A stretch of 64,000 nt of DNA from Clostridia bacterium (GTDB taxonomy: Bacteria; Bacillota; Clostridia; Saccharofermentanales; Saccharofermentanaceae), in NCBI GenBank assembly GCA_016287245.1, contig JAEEWG010000004.1, positions 86,831-150,830 of the forward strand, given 5' to 3'. Below the pieces are notes generated by a model. The model did no database searches and was not told the origin of the DNA. It worked only from the letters and a program-made list of their open reading frames with translations. A program made the position numbers and the translations under genes. Below, piece by piece: positions 27,796 through 36,880 of the stretch (its first letter is position 1; each line of letters opens with the position of its first letter).

Positions 27796-29190
27796 TTACG
27801 ACGGATCCTGTTTCTTCATGGCCTGCACGATGCTGTGGATCTCATAGAGGCGCTGCGGGTTTTCGGGAATCAGACGGTTCCCCTTTCCGCCGGCTTCGAA
27901 GACTTCCATATACTTTCCGTAATCCATGAGCATGCCCTTGATCTGATGGATCGGGAATACTTTCGTTACGGGCTTGGCGACAAGTGAGAGATCTCTGTCT
28001 TTCTGCGATTTCACCGGTTTTCCCTTCTTATAGAGGATGCCGTCTTCCGGCGCGCACTCCGTGCCCTCGTAGGTGATCGCTCCGTCCCTGATGGTCAGGA
28101 CACCTTCGCCGACTTTCGCGTAATACCTTTCTTCGCAGAGCTTATGGAGCTCGACTTTTTCCTTCAGACAGAAGCCTTCTTCGGAAGCCATCTTCTCGTA
28201 GATGCCCTGCTCCCACTCGGTCCATTGCCGAAGGTCCGGGAAATACTTATCCTCCGGACCTGCGGGCTCGAAGAAACATCTGCGGTTCATGGCCACCTTG
28301 TTTCCGCACTTGCTGCAGACAAGGACATTCCCCTTCCGGCGCAGATCTTTTCGAAGAGACGTATCGCCCTTCCCGTCCACGACCCGGGTGGTGTTGAGCC
28401 CTCCGCATTTCGGGCAGATATTCGCGATGTTCTGCACCCCGGCGGCGATCGCCTTAGAATGAAAATTCTGCGGATGGTCGGAAAAGTACTGGAATTCGTC
28501 GTATTCCAGTTCTTTTTTCATGAACTCATAGATCTCGTCGATGCTCATCTTCTCGACCTCTTCCTTCGGAAGCACGCTGGTAAACTCCGCCGTGATGCGG
28601 CCTTTTCTCCAGGAGTTTTCACTCCAGCGCGGCCAGGTCAGATAGGCGCCGTGGGAACGGAATACGACAAGCGACGAGCCGGTCTTTTTCACAAGGGAAG
28701 CCAGGCCGGATTCAAACGGGATGGAATGGCCGTCCGTAAGACGCGTCCCTTCCGGGAAGATGCCGAGGACACCGCCTCTGGAAAGCACACGCATCATGGC
28801 TTTGACGGTCCTGATATCTGTTCTGTACTGGGCTTTCGGGATACACCCGCCCTTCGTGATGACAGGGCCGAATATTTTCCGACGGAAAAGAAACTCTCCG
28901 GCCACGAAATTGATCGGCCGCCCGTAAAGCGCCGTGGCCATGATGATCGGATCGATAAAAGACGGGTGATTGCCGACGATGACCATAGGCCCCGGAAGAG
29001 ATTTGATTCTCCTGTCGGCGCGCACCTTGATGCCGAAAATGAAGCGGCAGGCATTTAAAACGAGATGGGAACCGAAGCAGGTGTACCAGAACCGGCTCGG
29101 CACACATCCGTAATCCGGCTGATCCTTCGGTTTTTCAGGAACTCTCAGCTCCTGTTTCCCGGTCTTTTGAAGCGCTTTTTCTTCTCCCAC
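27796..29190 (-). CDS. PlsC-type acyltransferase with an added zinc-ribbon domain
   Basis: This protein is a 1-acylglycerol-3-phosphate acyltransferase-like enzyme. GTG at 29190 is taken as the start because AAAAGGGGC precedes it; the frame extends further without similarity. Motifs seen are NHPSFIDP (catalytic HxxxxD), FPEGTR (acceptor binding), and a hydrophobic patch before the catalytic block. From about residue 260 there is a four-Cys zinc ribbon (CPKCGG and CSKCGN, about 35 residues apart) and a beta-rich C-terminal domain not found in standard PlsC. Lysophosphatidate is the usual acceptor, but the extra domains make the substrate uncertain. It is divergent from the next gene. Confidence 0.83.
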   Translation of the reverse strand: MGEEKALQKTGKQELRVPEKPKDQPDYGCVPSRFWYTCFGSHLVLNACRFIFGIKVRADRRIKSLPGPMVIVGNHPSFIDPIIMATALYGRPINFVAGEFLFRRKIFGPVITKGGCIPKAQYRTDIRTVKAMMRVLSRGGVLGIFPEGTRLTDGHSIPFESGLASLVKKTGSSLVVFRSHGAYLTWPRWSENSWRKGRITAEFTSVLPKEEVEKMSIDEIYEFMKKELEYDEFQYFSDHPQNFHSKAIAAGVQNIANICPKCGGLNTTRVVDGKGDTSLRKDLRRKGNVLVCSKCGNKVAMNRRCFFEPAGPEDKYFPDLRQWTEWEQGIYEKMASEEGFCLKEKVELHKLCEERYYAKVGEGVLTIRDGAITYEGTECAPEDGILYKKGKPVKSQKDRDLSLVAKPVTKVFPIHQIKGMLMDYGKYMEVFEAGGKGNRLIPENPQRLYEIHSIVQAMKKQDPS

Positions 29191-29302
29191 TATGCTGCCC
29201 CTTTTCCAATTCGTCACAAATTTGGCAGAAAAATCCTCTTTTTGACATAAATTGATAACATATATCACGTATTATACATTACGTGTAGGTCAGGAGGAAT
29301 AT

Positions 29303-30271
29303 ATGGCGAAGATCTGTTTTTATTGTGGCAAAGAACTGCAGCCGGGTGTGCGCTGCTCTTGTCGTGGTTCCGGAAAGCCCGCCGGCGGGGCTGCTTCGGG
29401 GGCCGGATCTTCTTCATCCTCCCAAACCTCTTCTTCCTATTCCCAGACTGCTTCCTCCTCTTCTTCTGCTGCTTCATCTTCTGCTTTTTCTCAAAAAGAA
29501 GAGAAACCGAAGAAGCAGAAAGAGAAGAAGGGAAAGCAGGTCTGGCGCCGTGCCACATCCGGTTCAGCTGATTCCGCCTATGGTAATGAGTGGACAAAAC
29601 AGAAAGATGACACCCGTTTTTCTTTCTCCCGATTCATCGACCAGGTACGGGCACGATTCCCTTCCCTGTCGAAGATCCTGCGTCCGGTGATGTCCTATAT
29701 CTGGCATCCGGTCACCACGATCCAGAACCGGGCACGTGTCGTTCCGATCGGAAAGACCCTTCTCATTCACAGCCTCTTCGCGGCACTGACATCGCTGATG
29801 GTCCTCTTTACCAACAGCACCGACTCGCCGTTCCTTGGCATGCTGATCGACCTGATGTTCGGTAAGACGGATCTTTTCACAGAGCATCCGCTGATCGCAT
29901 TTTTCACGATCTCCGCGATCCTCTGGTTCTGTGTACTGCTCCTTGCAAGCTGCTTCTTCATCACATCGCGCTTTGCGAATAGAAAACTCAAGTTCCTTCG
30001 CGCGCTGGATACGGTGACCATGTCCTCGATCTACATGTGCTTTGCCGATGTACTGATCTTCTTATCCGTACTTCTCGGCACGAGAGGATCTTTTACATTA
30101 ATATTCGTCGCGCTGATCATCATGAGCATCACGCATTTCGTCTCGCTCAAGAACGATCTGGGACTGTCGGAAAATGCCACTTTCAACATGCTGGCGGTAA
30201 GCTATCTTCTCTTCTACACGCTGGCCAAGCTCGGCACCGGCATCATCATCAGAGTTGCAACTTTGTTCTGA
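29303..30271 (+). CDS. Zinc-ribbon, Ser-rich, multi-pass membrane protein
   Basis: The start is the ATG at 29303 behind AGGAGGAATAT; an in-frame ATG at 29252 lies in the likely promoter. The 322 residues begin MAKICFYCGKELQPGVRCSC (a small zinc ribbon), then a Ser/Ala/Gln-rich linker and a Lys-rich patch to about residue 90, then about five hydrophobic helices resembling a Yip1/DUF1282 membrane domain. The function is unknown. The layout parallels the gene at 16288-17064. Confidence 0.65.
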   Translation: MAKICFYCGKELQPGVRCSCRGSGKPAGGAASGAGSSSSSQTSSSYSQTASSSSSAASSSAFSQKEEKPKKQKEKKGKQVWRRATSGSADSAYGNEWTKQKDDTRFSFSRFIDQVRARFPSLSKILRPVMSYIWHPVTTIQNRARVVPIGKTLLIHSLFAALTSLMVLFTNSTDSPFLGMLIDLMFGKTDLFTEHPLIAFFTISAILWFCVLLLASCFFITSRFANRKLKFLRALDTVTMSSIYMCFADVLIFLSVLLGTRGSFTLIFVALIIMSITHFVSLKNDLGLSENATFNMLAVSYLLFYTLAKLGTGIIIRVATLF

Positions 30272-30592
30272 TTATTTAATGTTTTCCGCAATTTGCGCTT
30301 TTCTGTTTTTTTCTCAATTCTTCTATGCTAATATGGCTTTAGGGGTTGAAATCTGAGATGGCAAGGAAGAGAAGAGGAGGCATATTTCTCTATATTTATA
30401 TACGGAATTCTCCGGCGCGATATCTGTCGCGACGTTTAATTTTTGTACCCTTTTTCGGAACAGGGATGCATCTTGCATCCCTCCGAATCATACTTCCTTT
30501 CCTTTTCTGACAGCCCGGATCGACCATGGCTAGCCAAGATGATGACCTATTCTCATCTTTGCAGAAAAATACAAATTTATAAGGAGGTATGT
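30272..30592 (+). promoter_or_regulatory. Leader of the secreted toxin-like gene, with hairpin
   Basis: A 321-base gap without a supportable gene. At 30454-30487 TTCGG...CCGAA encloses GGGATGCA-TCT-TGCATCCC, a strong stem with one internal bulge and no T run behind it. GGCGCGATATCTGTCGCGA upstream can fold as well. It is most likely the 5' untranslated region of the gene at 30593. I do not recognise a known riboswitch class. Confidence 0.4.
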
Positions 30593-33500
30593 ATGAGAAA
30601 CAGAGCTAGCAAATTCATTTCTATCGTTTTAGCCGTTGCTTTACTATGCACTTCGGTCATATGCGTAAACGCGGCTGAGCCTGACAGTTCGACGGTCTTT
30701 GAAGCAAGCGGACTTACGGCAGATTTTCAGGTGGAAACGCAATGGGATGGAAGCCATAACGGCATCATTACGGTGACCAATACCGGAACTGAGCCGGTGG
30801 ATAACTGGGCTTTCACCTTTGATTTTCCGCATGAGATCGCCAATATCTGGAACGCATCGATCGTCGAGCACCAACCCGGTGTCTATACTGTCAAAAACCT
30901 GATCTGGAATCAGGATATTCCGGTGGGAGGCAGCATTTCTTTTGGCTTTACCGCTGCTGACCAGGGCGAGATCACTCCGCCCTCCTTTATCGTAAGGAAC
31001 ACGAAGGTGGAAGAAGTTCCTTTGGACAGTGTACAGATCGATTACATCCCGTACAGCGATTGGGGCGCAGGCTTCACTTCTGCTTTACAGATCACCAATC
31101 TTTCTGAAACTGCTATAGAAGACTGGTTCGTTGATTTCGATTTTTCACGAAGCATCGACAGCATCTCCAGCGCAAAGCTCATCGAACGCGAAGGAACACA
31201 TTATGTGGTTCAGAACGATGGCTTTACCCAGAACCTTTCTCCCAATCAGTCGATCCTGATCGGCATGGGTGGTTCCCAGGGCTCCTCTTCTGATGTGCCG
31301 GAGAACTTTGTTCTCAAGCAGGTAAATCTTGCGTTTGATCTGGTATCGGATACGGATGGAGACCAGGTTCTGGACTGGGTCGAGATCTGCATCGATGGAA
31401 CGGATCCGCTGGTGGCAGAAGGAGAAACACCGACACCAACACCAACGCCAACTTCTACTCCGACCCCGACGCCGACAGCCACTCCGACGGCAACGCCGAC
31501 TGCCACGCCTACGGCTACACCCTCAGCGACGCCGACAGTGACTCCGACAGAAACACCAACCGCAACGCCGACAGCCACACCTACGGCCACACCGGAAGAA
31601 ACACCGACTCCGGATATTACGGAAGATAATGATAATGACGGTCTTCCTGATATCTATGAAAAAGTCATCCTCAAATATCTGCTGGTGCGTGGTGTCTCCG
31701 TAACAGGAATCGGCTCCGTTCAGCCGTCTGATGACTATGATGATGACGGTCTGACACTTGATCTGGAATACGAATATGATACGAACCCGTTCATGGCTGA
31801 TAGTGACGAGGATAGCTTGAGTGATTACGATGAAGTATTCGTCTATGGCACAAGCCCGATTTCCAAAGATACCGACGGCGACGGAATGGGTGACGGAACA
31901 GAGATCGATGCCGGACTGGACCCGCTCTCTGCCGATTCCGACGGAGATGGAATTTCGGATTCTATGGAGACTGTAACTCAGCTTGTCCGTCTGGATTCCA
32001 TTGAGAAGATCGATATTTCCAAATCTCTTATCGAGCCAAGCGTCGTAATCACAGGCAAAGGCGACTACAGTGAAAAGATGTATGCAACTATGATCGAAGA
32101 TCATGGCGGGCTCTTTACAAGCTCAGCGATCATCGGCAGACCTTTCGAATTCGTTCACGACGAAGATCTGTCCTTTGAATCAAGTACACTTAGTTTCCGC
32201 GTCAGCGATGCTGTATTGGAAGAAAACAACATCGTCGACCTGAAGATCGCGTATTTTGACGAGGAAACCACTGAAATCGAGATCCTCGATACCACATATA
32301 ACAAATCAACAAATACTCTGTCGGCAAACGTAAGCCACTACAGCACATATCTGCTGGTCAACGCAAAGAGATTCCGCTATACGTTACAATCTCCGACAGG
32401 AACACCGGAACCGATCTATGCCGTGCGCCATATCTATAATGGCCATGCATACTCTTTGCTCAGCGACAGCATGAGCTGGACGGACGCAAGAGACTACTGC
32501 GCAGCACATGGTGGTCACCTGGTTATTATTGAAGACGAGTACGAACAGCAGTTCTTAACAAGTCTTTTGCGCTCGCATGGAACTAAAAATCTCTATTGGA
32601 TCGGGCTTTCCGGAGAAGATTCACAGTGCTCGTGGGTAGATGGAACTCCCGTTTCGTATACTAACTGGGCTACAGGTGAACCAAACAACATAAATGAGAC
32701 AGTCGTTCACATGTACTGTAATCCAACTAGCGGATTCAGTTGTGGAGAATGGAACGATACTCTAAACGAAAACTTCGTTACTACCACCAGTTTCTGGAGC
32801 ACATACAACTGCGGAATCATCATCGAATGGGATGATCCGGATGGTCTGGGCAAATGTCTTATCACTTTGTCAGACGGTACAGTCGTAGAACTTGATCAGG
32901 ACCCGTCTCTTGGAGACGAAACTGTTGATACGGATAAAGACGGCATTCCGGATGTAATCGAGCTTAATAGAATGCAGGTTAACTATTCAAGCGGCCAGGT
33001 CTACTGGACATTCTATTCAAATCCTGGCTCAAAAGATACGGATGGCGATGGTCTTCTCGATATCGACGATCTGAAACCCCGCACATACGATACGGTAGTT
33101 ACAGCATACACCGATACGTATATCAGCTTTAACACCGGAAGGACCTGGAAGAATATTACCTGTACCGCTTTCGATTATCTGGATAATCTGTTTATCATGG
33201 TTGACGGAAGAGCCGACAATCCCATCCCGATCGATGAGTTCAGAGTGATCGTAAGCAACGTTACCAGCAACGGCGATCAGTCCTTCTCACTTGATGAGTT
33301 GACACTGATCGGATTAGTTAACAATGATGGCGCCCAGATCTATATGGACAACGTCTCTGGAAGCATTAGAGATACCGTATTCGAGAGGTTGGCCGGACGC
33401 GAAACCAAGTATTATCGCCACACAGGCTTATTCTGGGACTCGAGCTGGGATGAAGTGCCAAAAGGCACCACGGGAGGATTCTTTAAGGGCACAGTATTAT

Positions 33501-34147
33501 CTGAAGCTGAGATCAACTTCTCTTTGAAGCTGTTCTACGCCTGTGATGTTTATAATGTTTTGGAATTCCTGATTACAATAGGCGTTATCGTTATCGCTCT
33601 TGTTGTCTGTATCGAAGCAATTCCTGTAGTCGTAGCGCATATTGAAGCAATCATCTACTATGTTTCAACCTTTGGCGTCATCAATGGATTGAACATGTAT
33701 CTGTGTTTAGGCATCAATAACCTTCCTGACGGTGTAATTTCCTGGATACAGATGGATATGGCAGATGGCGACAGTTGTGCAGACGACCTTGTGGATTCTG
33801 GTCTTGCAATCAATCAGCTTGGACAGTCGGGTGAAGACATGCTGAAAATTGAGCATGGCGGCGAGTCGCAAGTATACTTCAGGACCATGGTAAACGGTCA
33901 ACGTGGCGGAAGATACGTTGATCAGTTCGCCGACGGCATCGCTTATGAATCCAAAGTAGGCTATGCATGTCTGAGCCAGAGACTTAGAACACAGATCCTG
34001 AAGGATGCCTGGTTGCTTCAGAACGATCCAAGTGTTAACGGAGTAGTCTGGGAATTCTTCAGAAGCGAAATTACCGGCCAAGTAGGAGCATCTCAGCAAT
34101 TACTCGAATTCTTGACGCAGAATGGTATTGAATACGTGATCCATTGA
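30593..34147 (+). CDS. Secreted CBM2/lectin polymorphic-toxin-like protein with C-terminal nuclease-like domain
   Basis: The 1184 residues start behind AAGGAGG. Order: signal peptide (1-28); two CBM2-like beta domains (about 40-135 and 143-250), with the pattern ITVTNTGTEPVDNWAFTFDF; a Pro/Thr linker (about 276-341); thrombospondin-3-like Ca repeats of the DTDGDG kind (about 345-461, again near 780 and 816); a C-type lectin domain (about 611-748) with EPN and WND Ca/sugar motifs; a long hydrophobic segment (about 989-1022); and a C-terminal domain from about 1087. That domain has Asp1110, Glu1119 and Lys1121 in RYVDQFADGIAYESKVGY, the D-x(8)-ExK pattern of restriction-endonuclease-fold toxins, ending NGIEYVIH. 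I infer a cell-surface or secreted toxin aimed at competitors. A plain adhesin is the alternative. Confidence 0.8.
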   Translation: MRNRASKFISIVLAVALLCTSVICVNAAEPDSSTVFEASGLTADFQVETQWDGSHNGIITVTNTGTEPVDNWAFTFDFPHEIANIWNASIVEHQPGVYTVKNLIWNQDIPVGGSISFGFTAADQGEITPPSFIVRNTKVEEVPLDSVQIDYIPYSDWGAGFTSALQITNLSETAIEDWFVDFDFSRSIDSISSAKLIEREGTHYVVQNDGFTQNLSPNQSILIGMGGSQGSSSDVPENFVLKQVNLAFDLVSDTDGDQVLDWVEICIDGTDPLVAEGETPTPTPTPTSTPTPTPTATPTATPTATPTATPSATPTVTPTETPTATPTATPTATPEETPTPDITEDNDNDGLPDIYEKVILKYLLVRGVSVTGIGSVQPSDDYDDDGLTLDLEYEYDTNPFMADSDEDSLSDYDEVFVYGTSPISKDTDGDGMGDGTEIDAGLDPLSADSDGDGISDSMETVTQLVRLDSIEKIDISKSLIEPSVVITGKGDYSEKMYATMIEDHGGLFTSSAIIGRPFEFVHDEDLSFESSTLSFRVSDAVLEENNIVDLKIAYFDEETTEIEILDTTYNKSTNTLSANVSHYSTYLLVNAKRFRYTLQSPTGTPEPIYAVRHIYNGHAYSLLSDSMSWTDARDYCAAHGGHLVIIEDEYEQQFLTSLLRSHGTKNLYWIGLSGEDSQCSWVDGTPVSYTNWATGEPNNINETVVHMYCNPTSGFSCGEWNDTLNENFVTTTSFWSTYNCGIIIEWDDPDGLGKCLITLSDGTVVELDQDPSLGDETVDTDKDGIPDVIELNRMQVNYSSGQVYWTFYSNPGSKDTDGDGLLDIDDLKPRTYDTVVTAYTDTYISFNTGRTWKNITCTAFDYLDNLFIMVDGRADNPIPIDEFRVIVSNVTSNGDQSFSLDELTLIGLVNNDGAQIYMDNVSGSIRDTVFERLAGRETKYYRHTGLFWDSSWDEVPKGTTGGFFKGTVLSEAEINFSLKLFYACDVYNVLEFLITIGVIVIALVVCIEAIPVVVAHIEAIIYYVSTFGVINGLNMYLCLGINNLPDGVISWIQMDMADGDSCADDLVDSGLAINQLGQSGEDMLKIEHGGESQVYFRTMVNGQRGGRYVDQFADGIAYESKVGYACLSQRLRTQILKDAWLLQNDPSVNGVVWEFFRSEITGQVGASQQLLEFLTQNGIEYVIH
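31420..31615 (+). repeat. Pro/Thr linker repeat in the toxin-like gene
   Basis: Degenerate 6- and 12-base units encode alternating PT and PTAT steps between the CBM2-like pair and the Ca-binding repeats. It is a typical extended linker of secreted glycan-binding proteins, and is likely to vary in length between strains. Confidence 0.85.
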
Positions 34148-34198
34148 TAAGAATATTGGAAGATCAGTTTTCTGATTCCTCGTCAATGAGTATCACAA

Positions 34199-34250
34199 GT
34201 TGATGACGGGTCAGACAGCGTTTCACAAACGTTGTTTGACCCGTTGCAAC
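34199..34250 (+). other. Long hairpin between toxin-like and candidate immunity gene
   Basis: ACGGGTCAGACAGCGTTT pairs with AAACGTTGTTTGACCCGT, 18 steps with a few G-U pairs, around a CAC loop; the arms extend with GTTG and CAAC. No T run follows on either strand, so it is not a typical intrinsic terminator. It could limit read-through or process the transcript between the two genes. Confidence 0.6.
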
Positions 34251-34349
34251 TAAAATAGAAGCGTGAATAATACATAACCTTCTATGGTAGAATTAAACAA
34301 ACATACCTTTTCGTGCATAAGTGTATTGATGTCAAGGGAGATAATAAGT

Positions 34350-34841
34350 ATGTCTAAAGATGGTTTAGCAGCAGCAGTAAAATACAGCAAGGATCTGATT
34401 GCCTTTAACGATAGCAAAGAGGCAGAAGATTTCTTTTCTACATATAGAACGAGCCTTCTTGAGGAGCTCGAAAGAATCAGTGCGGAAAGCGGTGTTTTTA
34501 CCCCCGACTACTCTGTAGATAGTTTGGATCCATTAGAAAAGTGGTATTTCGATCTATATGAGAATGATTCGTTTTCAAGTACAGGTGTAACAAAAGAGAC
34601 CTTTGAAAAGATGATGGAGATCTATTTTGGAGAAACCGCTGTTCGAGGCAGCGAAGAAGCAAACTGGATCGTAAGAGAATTCCCGTTCGTCAAAGGGAAG
34701 TACGAATTGCTGGTAAAAAAGGGCCTGATGAGCATGTCCATAGTTGGCAAATTCCAAAACCTCCAAAATGTACAGGGAAACAAGAGAAAAAACCTGATGA
34801 TCAGGGATTTCAAAAAGTACTTTCAACCGTCGAAAAAATAA
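34350..34841 (+). CDS. Candidate immunity protein for the upstream nuclease-like toxin
   Basis: The 163-residue soluble protein starts at 34350 behind AAGGGAGATAATAA; an in-frame ATG at 34284 has no Shine-Dalgarno. It has no signal peptide or membrane segment, and is mostly helical and charged (starts MSKDGLAAAVKYSKDLIAFN, ends in a Lys/Arg-rich tail). I do not recognise a family. Its place directly after a gene ending in a nuclease-like toxin domain, on the same strand, and its cytoplasmic nature are what immunity proteins show. That role is inference from position only. Confidence 0.6.
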   Translation: MSKDGLAAAVKYSKDLIAFNDSKEAEDFFSTYRTSLLEELERISAESGVFTPDYSVDSLDPLEKWYFDLYENDSFSSTGVTKETFEKMMEIYFGETAVRGSEEANWIVREFPFVKGKYELLVKKGLMSMSIVGKFQNLQNVQGNKRKNLMIRDFKKYFQPSKK

Positions 34842-34958
34842 TTCATAAAATTTTTCACAATCGAAAAAAATTTGTTGCTTTGAGAGTCTAACTATTAGAA
34901 ACGATGGAGACGCCGGATCGTCGCGAAGGTCAAACGGGCGCTCTCAGAAGGAGTAGTT

Positions 34959-36713
34959 ATGAAAAAGCTAAGCAACAATTCTAAGGCATTGATTGCTCTT
35001 ACCCTCGCGATGTCCATTCTCATCGGAACCGGATGTGAAAAGAAAGATACTAAAGAAAGCGAAAAGCCGACTGAAGTTATTACCGAAACGACGGAAAGAC
35101 CTTCCTCCCCATCGGAAACGACAGAAGGATCTTCTACTGAAGGATCCTCTGAAGTTACAGTTTCGGAAACAGAGCCATCTGAAGAACCCTCCACGGAAAC
35201 AACGGCGGAAAATACTCCTGCACCCTTAAAGTCCGTCAAGCTTCCAGAAGAGACTTTCACAAGACTGTCCTCTGATCCGATCACTGAATTCGTTCCTTCT
35301 TCCGATTACGGGAAGGTCTATCCGTTCCTCGGTAATACACGTATCTCCGGCACGGAACTTCGTCTCTATGGTTTCTTCGATGAAAGCGGGCGCATCGTCT
35401 GTGACCCCATCTTCCACTTGATCGGCTGTGTTAATGGGAAAGGATATATCGTGTCCATAATTGACGGCCAGTCTTATATGCAGCCTTCCAAAAAAGGTTA
35501 CATTTCTCTGGACGGCGCGTTTTTCACCGGCATCAAGTACGATAGAATCTACGAAAATGATGGAAAACTCCTTTTCGTATCGACTTCCGATGAAAAGGCA
35601 AGCTATGCTTCTTTCGATCCGGACACAAATACTTTCGGCAAAGAGAAAACTCTCAAGACTATAAAGCCGGGAGAATACACTGAATTCTACCGCATCTTAG
35701 ATGACCGCTATCTTCTTTACACAGATGATCTCGGATTTGCTTCCTTTACTGTTGACGGCACTATCGGAGAACTGGTTACCTATCCTGGAAACGAAGATCT
35801 TTACCCTCAAAGCTTCGAGGGTAACCTCATGATCAAATCCGACGATATGAACTCTGCTTATGCCTTCTACTCGATCGACGGAAGACTTCTTTTCGATGCC
35901 GGCACATACAGTTCCTACTATTTCGATCGCGACTACGATGACTGTATCGTTCTTACCCGCGAAGACGGATGGGATATCGCAGATCTCAGCGGTAATATTC
36001 TGGGATCCATCGATAACAAGGACCATGACAAGCGTAATCTTTACTACCTCGGAGAATACTTTGTCGCTGTCACCAACGAAGGACTTCTCTGCTATGACAA
36101 AGACTTTAAACTCGTTAAGTTCACCAAGATCGACTCTGCCAAGGACTGCCAGCCGGTTCCGACCGACTACTCCTGCCAGGAGAACATGATCAGATCGTTC
36201 TCTCCTCTCTTCTATAATCGCTCCGGTGAAGATATCACCTTCATCGACCCGGTCGCCGGGACCACCAAGACCGTGAAGAACAGCAGCGAGTACGGCAGCC
36301 CGACAAGACTTCCCGGACGCATCCTTCTGACCGCGTTTTATTTAAATACTGTCTGCTGGAAACTTCTGAACTCTTCGGATTACAGCGTACTTGCCGAGGG
36401 TGTGGGCGACTGTCAGGTGCACTATGATGCAAGCACAGATAAGTACTACCTCTTCTCCACACCGCTTCTTTTCCAAAATAGCGAGGCGAAGATCATCGAC
36501 ATGCAGACCGGTAAAATCTTCTTCGATGCTTTCGAAAATCCGGAAAACAAGACGATCCAGATCGATGCCATCATGGGATATAAGATCCTTTATACCGTCA
36601 CTCCGCTGTCTTTCGAGGACAATGCTTCTAAGGCCCATCCTTTCAGCGTCCTCACCGATAAGGAAGGCAAGATCAGCTTCCTGCACTTTGCAGAGAACGG
36701 CTACACCAACTGA
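34959..36713 (+). CDS. Large lipoprotein, possible beta-propeller
   Basis: The 584 residues start behind AGAAGGAGTAG. A signal peptide with lipobox IGTGC (Cys near residue 26) leads into a Ser/Thr/Glu-rich spacer to about residue 90, then about 490 residues of short repeated beta hairpins with blocks such as YGFFDESGRIVCDP, GYISLDGAFFTGIKYD and FYSIDGRLLFDAG, recalling WG or KWG propeller repeats. No catalytic motif is seen. The 117-base gap upstream has GAGAG and CTCTC arms that could enclose a leader structure. The function is unknown. Confidence 0.65.
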   Translation: MKKLSNNSKALIALTLAMSILIGTGCEKKDTKESEKPTEVITETTERPSSPSETTEGSSTEGSSEVTVSETEPSEEPSTETTAENTPAPLKSVKLPEETFTRLSSDPITEFVPSSDYGKVYPFLGNTRISGTELRLYGFFDESGRIVCDPIFHLIGCVNGKGYIVSIIDGQSYMQPSKKGYISLDGAFFTGIKYDRIYENDGKLLFVSTSDEKASYASFDPDTNTFGKEKTLKTIKPGEYTEFYRILDDRYLLYTDDLGFASFTVDGTIGELVTYPGNEDLYPQSFEGNLMIKSDDMNSAYAFYSIDGRLLFDAGTYSSYYFDRDYDDCIVLTREDGWDIADLSGNILGSIDNKDHDKRNLYYLGEYFVAVTNEGLLCYDKDFKLVKFTKIDSAKDCQPVPTDYSCQENMIRSFSPLFYNRSGEDITFIDPVAGTTKTVKNSSEYGSPTRLPGRILLTAFYLNTVCWKLLNSSDYSVLAEGVGDCQVHYDASTDKYYLFSTPLLFQNSEAKIIDMQTGKIFFDAFENPENKTIQIDAIMGYKILYTVTPLSFEDNASKAHPFSVLTDKEGKISFLHFAENGYTN

Positions 36714-36814
36714 TACAGAAAGCATCCTTTTTCAGGAACTGCTATATCCTCCTTCAGAAATCTCTGTGCCTGCCAATACAGAGAGAGAGAATCTCCGGGA
36801 CTCTTCTCCCGGGA

Positions 36815-36853
36815 TCAAAAGAAAAGGGACCGGAAGATGATCTTCCGGTCCCT
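36815..36853 (-). terminator. Terminator of the asnS-asnA operon
   Basis: GGGACCGGAAGAT pairs with ATCTTCCGGTCCC, followed on the minus strand by CTTTTCTTTTG. It may also serve the convergent lipoprotein gene. Confidence 0.85.
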
Positions 36854-36880
36854 CGTCATTTTGATTCATGTGGTCAGGCA

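Noticed and set aside
31420..31615. CRISPR or other non-coding repeat
   Set aside because: The repeats are in-frame codons for a Pro/Thr linker with no spacers.
34199..34250. Integron attC site
   Set aside because: The hairpin is long and imperfect, but the ends do not match the RYYYAAC and GTTRRRY core sites and no integrase or cassette array is present.
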